DNA of 43,587 nt from an uncultured Parafilimonas sp. (GTDB lineage Bacteria; Bacteroidota; Bacteroidia; Chitinophagales; Chitinophagaceae). The notes below the pieces were generated by a model, which saw only the letters and a program-made list of their open reading frames with translations, was not told the DNA's origin and did no database searches. Of the stretch, positions 26,794 to 35,000 are shown in pieces (the stretch's first letter is position 1; every line of letters begins with the position of its first letter). Position numbers and translations under genes: made by a program. Location of the stretch: contig CAIRZB010000036.1 in the NCBI GenBank assembly GCA_903882935.1, positions 1 to 43,587 of the forward strand, in the 5' to 3' direction.

Positions 26794-26807
26794 TAAACCG
26801 TGCAGCT

Positions 26808-26815
26808 TATATTTG
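26808..26815 (+). promoter_or_regulatory. -7 box (TATATTTG) of the secreted protein gene
   Basis: TATATTTG matches TAnnTTTG and ends 24 bases before ATG 26840. It lies in the 46-base gap after the PLP enzyme, so the downstream gene has its own promoter. Confidence 0.5.
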
Positions 26816-26839
26816 TGCTGCGCATTAATAAAACAGTTT

Positions 26840-27640
26840 ATGGCTAAGATTAACCTGATAGTAACCGCCGTCCTATTTTTTAGTATTGTAAAAGCTGGCG
26901 CCCAAGAGGGCGGCCTGCCTGAATTTACGGTTGAGAACCTTGGCAAAAACCGAACCTTGGTAAGTTGGGAAAACCCCTATGGCGACGGACTGCTGCAGGT
27001 GAATGTGCAGGTTTCGTACGATAGCTTGCGGAATTTTGGAACAGTGTTCGAACCCCTTTCCCCCACATTGCCACAAAACGGCTTTGTTAACACAAAAGGT
27101 TATGCCGGCAAGGTGTACTACCGCTTATTTTTTGTGTTGACCGGGGGTGCATACTATTTTACACAGCCGAAAGCCGTTGAAGAAGAAGAAGAGTTGGAAG
27201 GCAAGACGCGTTTTGCCGTAAAGGAAAGCACTATAACTGTTAGAACGCCGTTAAGCATATTGGCGCACCTTACCCCAACTGATTTTAGAAAATTTCGTGA
27301 CTCCATTTCAACAAGTACCAAGGATACTTTGGTGTTGGTGAACCAAAACGAAATGGTGCTGAAGCATTTTGGCCACGCCGATATTAATTTTTTAGGTTTT
27401 ATTGGCCTTAACCCTGAAGGTTTTGTGGAGATAAAACTGCCCGATGCGAATTTGAAAAGATATAAGGTTGTTTTTACTGATAACAACGGGGCGCACCTTT
27501 TTACTATTAACCACGTACCCGATACCGACCTAGTGCTTGACAAAACGAATTTTTTGCAGGCGGGCTGGTATTCGTTTGAATTATACCAGGACGATAAAAT
27601 TATTGAACGGAATAAGTTTTACCTGCAAAGCGATTTCTAA
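26840..27640 (+). CDS. Secreted beta-rich protein of unknown function
   Basis: The 266-residue protein has a signal peptide (MAKINLIVTAVLFFSIVKAGA). The mature part starts with a segment resembling a fibronectin type III strand pattern (FTVENLGKNRTLVSWENP, then VQVSYDSLRNFGTVF and KVYYRLFFVLTGG). A Glu-rich linker (VEEEEELEG) and a second beta-rich region follow. No catalytic motif or sorting domain is visible. It may be periplasmic or surface associated. The start at 26840 is set by the signal peptide and supported by a -7 box 24 bases upstream. Confidence 0.72.
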   Translation: MAKINLIVTAVLFFSIVKAGAQEGGLPEFTVENLGKNRTLVSWENPYGDGLLQVNVQVSYDSLRNFGTVFEPLSPTLPQNGFVNTKGYAGKVYYRLFFVLTGGAYYFTQPKAVEEEEELEGKTRFAVKESTITVRTPLSILAHLTPTDFRKFRDSISTSTKDTLVLVNQNEMVLKHFGHADINFLGFIGLNPEGFVEIKLPDANLKRYKVVFTDNNGAHLFTINHVPDTDLVLDKTNFLQAGWYSFELYQDDKIIERNKFYLQSDF

Positions 27641-27667
27641 AATGGAACATTTGTTTCTTTAAGAATT

Positions 27668-27697
27668 AGGGCGATCATTTTCTGGTCGCCCTTTTCA
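27668..27697 (+). terminator. Rho-independent terminator after the secreted protein gene
   Basis: GGGCGA (27669-27674) pairs with TCGCCC (27686-27691) over an 11-base loop, followed by TTTTCATTTT, about 30 bases after the stop codon. Confidence 0.78.
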
Positions 27698-27820
27698 TTT
27701 TGCAAAAGTGGGTGTTTGGTGTGGGATATAGTACCACACCCTTCAACATTCAACCTGGGCATATGGTGGGTTCTAATAAATTTTTACCCCCGCCAAATTT
27801 TATACTTTCTTTGCAGGTAT

Positions 27821-28714
27821 ATGAAACCTGCGTTGCTTAAAATGCATCTGGCTGTTTTTTTGTGGGGCTTTACCGGGGTGTTGGGGCGGCTGATCTCGCT
27901 TAGCGAAGGGCCGCTGGTTTGGTGGCGCTTATGCATAACCTCCATTACGTTGTGGGTGTTGTTTTTTGTTACCGGTAACATTCAACGGGTGACTTTTAAA
28001 GATTTCTTGAAGATAGCAGGTATAGGCTCTCTGCTTGCCTTGCATTGGCTGTTTTTTTATGGCAGCATAAAATTTGCGAATGTTTCCATCGCCTTAACAT
28101 GCCTCTCCACAACGGGGTTGCTTTCCGCAGTAATTGAGCCGCTGTTCTTCCGCAAAAAAATTGATTTGTTTGAGCTGTTATTGGGGCTGTTCGCGCTGGC
28201 AGGTATTGGGCTCATCTACCTGTCTAACCTTAAGTTTTCCACGGGCATTTATATAGGTTTGTTGTCTGCGGTGACTACGGCGACTGTGTCAATCTTAAAC
28301 AAAAAAATCGTGTCGGGCTACCACCCCATGGCCATTACCTTATACCAATTGAGCGGCGGTTTTGCTGGGCTTACGCTTATAATGCCTTTGTACAATTACT
28401 TGTTCCCCGCAAAATATTTGATGCCCCAGCATTTCGACTGGTTGTGGCTGGTGCTGTTAAGTTGGGTGTGTACCATATTTACTTTTTTCCTGTATATCGC
28501 ATCGCTAAAAAAGGTGAGTGCCTTTACCGCCAACCTGTTGCTTACGTTGGAGCCTGTGTATGGCATCATACTCGCATTTATCGTGTTTCATGAGAACAAA
28601 GAGCTGCACAATAATTTTTATGGCGGTTTTGCACTTATATCACTGGCTGTGGTGCTACAAATGGTGCGGCTGGTAAGGCAGGGCCGTAAGGCTGTGCTAG
28701 AACAGGCGCAATAA
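27821..28714 (+). CDS. EamA-family (drug/metabolite) transporter
   Basis: The 297-residue protein has about ten membrane helices in two EamA repeats. The first repeat opens with LKMHLAVFLWGFTGVLG; the second begins near LSAVTTATVSILNKKIV. The C-terminal repeat has VSAFTANLLLTLEPVYGIILAF, a typical EamA signature. The substrate is unknown; family members export amino acids or other small metabolites. The start at ATG 27821 fits the first helix, whereas the longer upstream frame has no helix. It converges with the M1 peptidase gene, with 42 bases between. Confidence 0.88.
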   Translation: MKPALLKMHLAVFLWGFTGVLGRLISLSEGPLVWWRLCITSITLWVLFFVTGNIQRVTFKDFLKIAGIGSLLALHWLFFYGSIKFANVSIALTCLSTTGLLSAVIEPLFFRKKIDLFELLLGLFALAGIGLIYLSNLKFSTGIYIGLLSAVTTATVSILNKKIVSGYHPMAITLYQLSGGFAGLTLIMPLYNYLFPAKYLMPQHFDWLWLVLLSWVCTIFTFFLYIASLKKVSAFTANLLLTLEPVYGIILAFIVFHENKELHNNFYGGFALISLAVVLQMVRLVRQGRKAVLEQAQ

Positions 28715-28756
28715 GCCAATGGGCTTACGCGATGTTATTTTACGGCTTGCAGCCAC

Positions 28757-30346
28757 CTATAGCATCCACGCCTTGTATTCGCACAACAAATCAACCTGCG
28801 GGTCTACATAAAGCTTGCGTGTTGGCTGGTTGCACGGTATGTTGAACACCGTTTTTCGGCCGGTTATGTGCAATACCTTTACCAATTGCCCGTTAACAAA
28901 AGGAAATACTACCTCCAACGGAAAATCAAACAGTGTTGCCTGCTTTTGCTCAACCGAAACGGTTATTTTCTTCGTTAAGGAATCGAATTGCCATATAATA
29001 TCCAGTTGGGGCTGGCCGGGCGTGTACAGCCATTGCTTAAAAAATGCCGATAGGTTGCTGTGGCATATCTGCTCAAATATGGCTTGCAAGTCGTGCGTGT
29101 CGGCATTATGGCCACCGTAAACAGCATAGTAACGCCTTACGCCCTGCCAAAAAGCAGCGTCGCCCAACTTTCTGCGCAGCATATGCAATACCCATCCGCC
29201 TTTTTGGTAGCTGTTGGCATTTAGCAGTTGCATAAGGTTGTTGCCGTACGTGGTATCCACCACGGGGGTATGCCGCTTTTTGGAGAACTCAATAACCGTT
29301 TTCCGGTCTTCTGCCAGCCGTTTGTAAAAACTGTCTGTACCGTATTTTTCCTCGTGGTAAAGGTGTGTCATGTAGGTGGCAAAGCCCTCGCTAAGCCAAA
29401 GGTGCTGCCAGTTTTTTTCGGTGGCGGTATTGCCAAACCACTGGTGTGCAATTTCATGCGCTATCAAGGCTTCTGCGGTGCTGCTGCCCACGCTTTTTTC
29501 GTAATAGAAAATGGCACTGGCGTTTTCCATTCCGCCAAATATGGTTTTACTCTGCACGTTGGCTAATTTTTTATAAGCATAAGGCCCCACATGGCTTATG
29601 TAAAACGGCAGTATGTTTTTGGCCATGGCATAGGTGGCAAAGCCCGCCGTTCTGTCCTCTGGGTACACCCAGCTGTATACAGGTATGTTTTGCACATTGC
29701 CTGCGTATTGCACGGCAAAATCGGCCGCGCCAATTACCATTACTTTGGTGGGCAGTTCGGCAGCTTCTTCCCAATGGGTAAGCCTGCGGTGGCCGGGCAG
29801 GTTGGTTTCCTCCGTTTTTATGCCGTTGGCCACCACTTGGTAATGCTCAGGTGCTGTTACAAGCCATTCTACGGAAGCTTTGTCAGACAGGTGGTCGTTA
29901 CAGGGAAACCAGTAGTGCGCCCTGTTTGGCCAGTTATCGCCAAAAAAAGTGCGGTGGCCGTACAGGTTGGTAGATATGATGAGGCCGTTGGCAGGTATGC
30001 CTTGGTACTGTATGGTAAAGGTGGCCGTATCACCGGGCTTGGCATTGGTGCTGATGAGCAAGTGTTGCGCATCCTGCTTAAAGCCTGCTTCGTTTTGCTG
30101 TTGCCATATTTTGGTAACCAGCATGCCAGTGTCGCCATTTGGCCCCACCAAATCCAACGAAAGGGTTGTTATGGCCTGCGCGAATTGCAGTGTAATGGAA
30201 GCTTGGCCTTGGATAATATTGTTAGTATCGTTAATGTTTATGGCAAGTTTGTAATGCAGCACATTAATGGCGGTGTTGGGTTGCTGGGCAGAAGCAAGAT
30301 TGGCTATGCAAAATATGGTTACTAGCAGGCAGAGCTGTTTACGCAT
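28757..30346 (-). CDS. M1-family zinc aminopeptidase, exported
   Basis: The 529-residue protein has a signal peptide (MRKQLCLLVTIFCIANLASAQ). The catalytic domain has the substrate-binding motif FGGMENASAI (GGMEN, a variant of GAMEN). The zinc site HEIAH is at residues 297-301, with the third ligand Glu320 in WLSEGFATY. It removes N-terminal residues from peptides in the periplasm. It is shorter than full M1 enzymes (800-900 residues): after the catalytic domain there is only a short beta domain and no long helical C-terminal domain, as in other short bacterial members. The start at 30346 is set by the signal peptide. Confidence 0.9.
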   Translation of the reverse strand: MRKQLCLLVTIFCIANLASAQQPNTAINVLHYKLAININDTNNIIQGQASITLQFAQAITTLSLDLVGPNGDTGMLVTKIWQQQNEAGFKQDAQHLLISTNAKPGDTATFTIQYQGIPANGLIISTNLYGHRTFFGDNWPNRAHYWFPCNDHLSDKASVEWLVTAPEHYQVVANGIKTEETNLPGHRRLTHWEEAAELPTKVMVIGAADFAVQYAGNVQNIPVYSWVYPEDRTAGFATYAMAKNILPFYISHVGPYAYKKLANVQSKTIFGGMENASAIFYYEKSVGSSTAEALIAHEIAHQWFGNTATEKNWQHLWLSEGFATYMTHLYHEEKYGTDSFYKRLAEDRKTVIEFSKKRHTPVVDTTYGNNLMQLLNANSYQKGGWVLHMLRRKLGDAAFWQGVRRYYAVYGGHNADTHDLQAIFEQICHSNLSAFFKQWLYTPGQPQLDIIWQFDSLTKKITVSVEQKQATLFDFPLEVVFPFVNGQLVKVLHITGRKTVFNIPCNQPTRKLYVDPQVDLLCEYKAWML

Positions 30347-30565
30347 GCGGTATATTGCTTTAGGATTATGAATGTTATGGGATGAAGATAAAGCCAATTT
30401 GCCAAAAAAGCCTGTAAATATTGGTCGGCATACTGTTGTAACCCTTATGTTGGGCTGCACAAGTATGAATTTTGTAAATAATGCCTGCAATTGTGTAACA
30501 ACGTTGTTTTAATATTAACCCAACTTTGTTTACTAGGGCTAACCAGTAAATAATACCACCATCCC

Positions 30566-30919
30566 ATGCTAGATAATATAGTAAGTAACGAGATAGAAAA
30601 AGGGAAAGTGCTTATTGTTGTAGAAATAATTGAATACATACCGAACGCAGTAGTTAGCAGGACCATTCTTAAAAAAACTACCGGCAACGTAACTGTTACG
30701 TCCTTTGCGGTGGGGGAGGAGTTAGCAGAAAGAATATCGCCGCATGATATTTTTGTGCAAATTATTGACGGGGCTGCGGAGGTGGTTATTTCGGAAAAAA
30801 AATATCAGCTAAACCGTGGTGAAGGAATCGTTATTCCCGCTAATGCGCCCTATTGCTTTAATGCCAATGTGCAATTTAAGATGATTACCACTGTTATTAA
30901 AAGTGCCTACGATGCTTAA
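30566..30919 (+). CDS. Cupin-domain protein
   Basis: The 117-residue protein is a single cupin beta-barrel: VTSFAVGEELAERISPHDIFVQIIDGAAEVVI near the middle, then LNRGEGIVIPANAPYCFNA. Motif 1 keeps His and Glu only in part (ISPHDIF rather than H-x-H), so metal binding is doubtful. It may be a small-molecule sensor. It sits 65 bp before the sigma-like gene in the same direction, so the two may be co-transcribed. Cupins also act as anti-sigma or sensor domains next to ECF sigma factors (ChrR), which makes the pairing notable. Confidence 0.82.
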   Translation: MLDNIVSNEIEKGKVLIVVEIIEYIPNAVVSRTILKKTTGNVTVTSFAVGEELAERISPHDIFVQIIDGAAEVVISEKKYQLNRGEGIVIPANAPYCFNANVQFKMITTVIKSAYDA

Positions 30920-30984
30920 TTGGCATGGCCTTGTAGCACTATGGGGTTATTGATTAGACGCAACCAAAATAAACTAACCGAGCA

Positions 30985-31302
30985 ATGGGAACACTTGCAC
31001 ACAGCAAAAATCTGCAATCGTTTAATTATCTGTACGATGCCTATGCGCCCGCCCTTTACGGGTTGATTATTAAATTAACCCCCGAAAGCGATGTTGCCTG
31101 TGATATTTTACTAAAAAGCTTCCGGCATATTTGGGTGAATATTGACGAGTATGATGCGGAAAAAGAAAGACTGCTTAACTGGATGATTGCTATAACTATT
31201 AAACAGTGTAGCGAGACGCTATGTTTGCCCAAAAATTACTTACTAGGGAAGATTGTTGGCAAACCATTTTATGATGGCGTTGAAATAATGGGGGCAATTT
31301 GA
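30985..31302 (+). CDS. Truncated ECF sigma-factor-like protein (region 2 only)
   Basis: The 105-residue protein resembles region 2 of ECF sigma factors: FNYLYDAYAPALYGLIIKL, then a helix CDILLKSFRHIWVNIDEYD and LLNWMIAITIKQ, matching the RNA-polymerase-binding and -10-reading helices. Region 4 (-35 reading) is missing; the end (LCLPKNYLLGKIVGKPFYDG) has no helix-turn-helix. It may be a short regulatory protein or a decayed sigma factor. No frame downstream continues with region 4; the opposite-strand gene ends at 31368. Confidence 0.68.
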   Translation: MGTLAHSKNLQSFNYLYDAYAPALYGLIIKLTPESDVACDILLKSFRHIWVNIDEYDAEKERLLNWMIAITIKQCSETLCLPKNYLLGKIVGKPFYDGVEIMGAI

Positions 31303-31367
31303 TTGCGCGGCTTAATGCGTGTTGCTTTTTGCCGGTGGGTTTTTTGCCAATATTATGACAGTAGGAG

Positions 31368-31928
31368 TTACCCCAACACCTTGTTTGTACCTTTCAAGTA
31401 AAGCATTCTGCCGTAGTAAATAACCAACACCAGTAGGTTAAATGCTATAAAACTAAACAAGTAAATATTTAGGTCAAACGGCGTATAGTAATACACGCGC
31501 CAAGAAGAAGGCAGAGCACCCACGTATGGCGAAGTAATGGCTATATACACCGTTTCGTAATGTGTTGCCACTAATGCTAATAAGCCCCAAGCAAATGATA
31601 GCCGTAAGCGTTTGAAAAGATACAGCACTAAGGTTAGCAGGATGAACAGCGGATAAATATAGGTGCCTGGCTGGTTGGCAGCTGAATAGTAGAAATTATA
31701 GCTATCAGTTTTTGGAGGTAAATATTTGCAAAGGTCAAAAAGAACCTTCATCCTATAAACAAACACTATAAAGCAATAAATAAACACCAAGCTATAGCCC
31801 GCCGCCAGCCACTGTTTTATCAACGGCCGCCAGCGCCTGTTGGCATAAAATGCCAACAGTAACAATGGAAAGGTTATCAAGAAGCCCCATGTAACTGCAT
31901 ACCCAAAATAGTAGGCCATATTGGTCAT
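31368..31928 (-). CDS. Multi-pass membrane protein of unknown function
   Basis: The 186-residue protein has about five hydrophobic helices (WGFLITFPLLLLAFYA, YSLVFIYCFIVFVY, IYPLFILLTLVLYLF, FAWGLLALVATHYETVY, IYLFSFIAFNLLVLVIYY), with loops rich in Tyr and Arg. No family is recognised. The ATG at 31928 is chosen because a -7 box lies at 31962-31969. It diverges from the caspase-nSTAND gene with about 100 bp between starts, so it could share regulation with it; a functional link is speculative. Confidence 0.7.
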   Translation of the reverse strand: MTNMAYYFGYAVTWGFLITFPLLLLAFYANRRWRPLIKQWLAAGYSLVFIYCFIVFVYRMKVLFDLCKYLPPKTDSYNFYYSAANQPGTYIYPLFILLTLVLYLFKRLRLSFAWGLLALVATHYETVYIAITSPYVGALPSSWRVYYYTPFDLNIYLFSFIAFNLLVLVIYYGRMLYLKGTNKVLG

Positions 31929-31961
31929 CAAGGGCAAAAAAAAATTTCTTAAAAATAGTGT

Positions 31962-31969
31962 CAAATGTA
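31962..31969 (-). promoter_or_regulatory. -7 box (TACATTTG, minus strand) of the membrane protein gene
   Basis: TACATTTG on the minus strand matches TAnnTTTG and lies 33 bases before the ATG at 31928. No good promoter match was found for the diverging caspase-nSTAND gene in the same short region. Confidence 0.48.
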
Positions 31970-32030
31970 CTTGGTTTCGCTAAATTTATGGTACACATTA
32001 TTTCCCATACCCCTATTATACAAGTACGTT

Positions 32031-35000
32031 ATGCCAGTTCATATTCCCGATCAAACAAGCCAAAACGACGAGCGTGTAGCATTAAATTTTGACGACTGGT
32101 TTAAAGACGGAAGCTATGCCTATTTTGTAAGTATACAGAACTATCAAAATTCTACGGTTTTTCACAACCTTAGCAGCCCGCATAACGATGTGGAAAGGCT
32201 GCGTGATGTGCTTGCCGGCATGCACAATTTTGCGGTGCCGCCGGTGGATTACACAACTGCCGCAGGGGAAACAGTATCGTTGCCCAACCCTTTGCAAGAT
32301 GCCACAAAACAGCAATTGCTACATTTTGTAAACAATATACAACATGGCAGCGACAGCAGGATACTCATCTATTTTGCCTGCCACGGCATAACTGAAGAAA
32401 GTGAAAACGGCAGGCCTGAAGGGTATTTAATACCGTATGACGCGGAACCTGGCAACACCGATAGCTATGTAAAAATGACGGATGTGTACAAAGCCCTGCT
32501 ACGGGTAAAATGTAAGCACCAGCTGATTGTGCTTGACTGTTGCTATGCCGGTGCGTTAAAATGGGCGCAGAAAACCACCACCCGCGGTAGTGCGTTACGT
32601 ACCCGTGGCCCGATTGCCTATAACCGGTTTGCCTATTTTGCCGGCAACAAGGCAAAACAAGTAATAACCTCTACCGCAGATGACCAAACGGCCACAGACG
32701 TGTATGCTGCAAAACGCGACGCGGTTGAAACAACAGCGGGCGGCAAAGCACTTTCACCTTTTGCCAGCAGCCTTATTAAAGCCCTGGCCACTGGTGTTGC
32801 TGACAGCCATACATTAGGAAGCCCTTACCCCGATGGGCTCCTTACTGCAGTTGAAATAGGCGAATATGTAAAAAAGGAAATTCAGGATGAGCAGCTGGCC
32901 CAGATACCGGCGGTATGGAATATTGGCGACTACTCAAAAGGGGAGTTTATTTTTAAAAACCCAACAACGCCGAGCATATTGCTTAAAAAGCTAGGCGCCA
33001 ACAGGCCAAACCCTTTTAAGGGCCTGGAATCGTACACGGCAAAAGACAGGCATGTTTTTTTTGGCAGGCAGCGCATACTGGATAGGGATGAGCCCGGCAG
33101 CCTGATTAATGTGTTAAAAAATTACGATGTTATTGTGGTGTACGGCGCATCTGGTTGTGGCAAATCTTCGCTAATAAGGGCTGGGGTGTTACCGCTACTT
33201 GGTTATGATGAAAAAAATTGTTTAGAAATAAGGCCAGGCGCTACGCCGTACACAAAGCACCAAGATGTTTTAACCGGTGTAAAAAGCAAAGCAGGCCAAA
33301 ATTTTTGCCTTTTTATCGACCAATATGAAGAATTGATATCTGTTTGCAGTGATGTGCGGGAGCGCAACAGTTTTGAGCTAGCGCTGAAAGACTTATCGGG
33401 TACCGTAAAAATAGTCATCGCGGTAAGGTCAGATTTTAAGATACACTTTAACACCGCAACCCTGTGCGAAGCCGGCAATTATAAAGAGTATTCGGTGCCG
33501 TCTTTTACCCGCGATGATATAAAAGAAATTGTTACGGGTGTGGCAGAACATGAATCATTGCTGTACCGGGCCAGCTATGATGAGGGTATGGGCGATGTGG
33601 AAAAAACCATGGCCGATGAGGTATTTACCAGCCAGATTATAGATGACGCCGCAGGCTACCCAGACTCGCTGCCGCTGCTGTCGCTGGCCTTAAGCACCTT
33701 GTTTAAGAACCGAGCCACCGACGCCTATTATCAGTTTGAGTTTTTAACCCAAAACGAGTATGAACGGTTTAATGGTGTAGCCGGCATTATACAGAGCCTG
33801 GTGGAAGATGTGTTTGCCCGCGTAGGCACTGGGGAAAATAAAAACCCTGATAATATTGAAGTGCCTTTATATGCCTACGGTGACGGGCAAAAGCTACTGT
33901 TGCAGATAATATTCAGGATGATATCGTTTGACGGGGGCGAACGGACCAAGCGAAGGGTTTATACGCGGCAGGAGCGGAATGGTAAGATAATAAACGAATT
34001 AGATTTTGGCGCAGAAAAAAACAGCAAGGTAACCAAGGTTTGTGAGGAGTTGGTAAATGCAAGGTTGTTAAAGCAGGACAGGGACGGCAACAATAATGCG
34101 TACGTTGAGCCTGCCCATGAGGCGCTGCTGCGTTCCTGGCCCAGGCTATCGAATTTATTGATAAGGCGGGATGGGCAGGCTACTGCCAAAGCCACACAGC
34201 AAATAACTAACCAAGATAAAATTGTTTTGCTGCGCCAGTTATCTGACATTGCCATTACCAGTTATACTGCCGATGCCAAAAACCGAAAAGACCAATTGTG
34301 GGTGAAAGACCCCCGGCTACAGCATATACAAAGCTTGCAGCCCGCTTTTATAATGCTTAACGCCATAGAGGGCCAGTTTGTACAAGAATCTGCGCAACTG
34401 CGGCAGAGGCGAAAAAGGCAGCGGACAATATTGTTAGCGGCTTTGTGTGCCATTTCAACGGCCGTGGCAATTTACTTTAGTATATTGAACAAACAGGTAA
34501 GAAATGAATTGGCTGAGGGTTATGTGCAACAAAGCCTCAGCGAAAATAACCAACAGAACTATATTAAATCCCTCTTTTTAGCCGTAGAAGCATTAGGTGC
34601 AGTTACCGATGACGATAAACGGCGTGATGTATTATTACAGGCCCAAAAATCGCTACCATATTTTGTTTACCAATATAGTAAGCCGATACCCAAAGGCAAC
34701 TGGATGAAGTACCGGGTGACAAAAAGCGGTGATAAGGTTGCATTTTTTAACAATAATACTTTGCAGGTTGTTGAAACCCAATCAGGAGAAAGCCTTTATG
34801 TACAAAATGACAGCATAAATTCAGTGTCCTTTAATAGCCTTGGAAATAAATTGCTTGTTTCGTCCAAATCAGGAATATACCTCGTTGACTTAACTTCAAG
34901 AAGCAGTTACATTATAAGTAGCGATAATGTTACCGCAATATCTTTTTTTAAGGGTGATGCAGCGTTTATCGGTGCAATTGGTAAGAGTATTTGTAGGTGG

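Noticed and set aside
29591-30325. A 244-codon open frame on the plus strand inside the M1 aminopeptidase gene
   Set aside because: It is antisense to a well-supported enzyme, has low-complexity composition and no recognisable motif.
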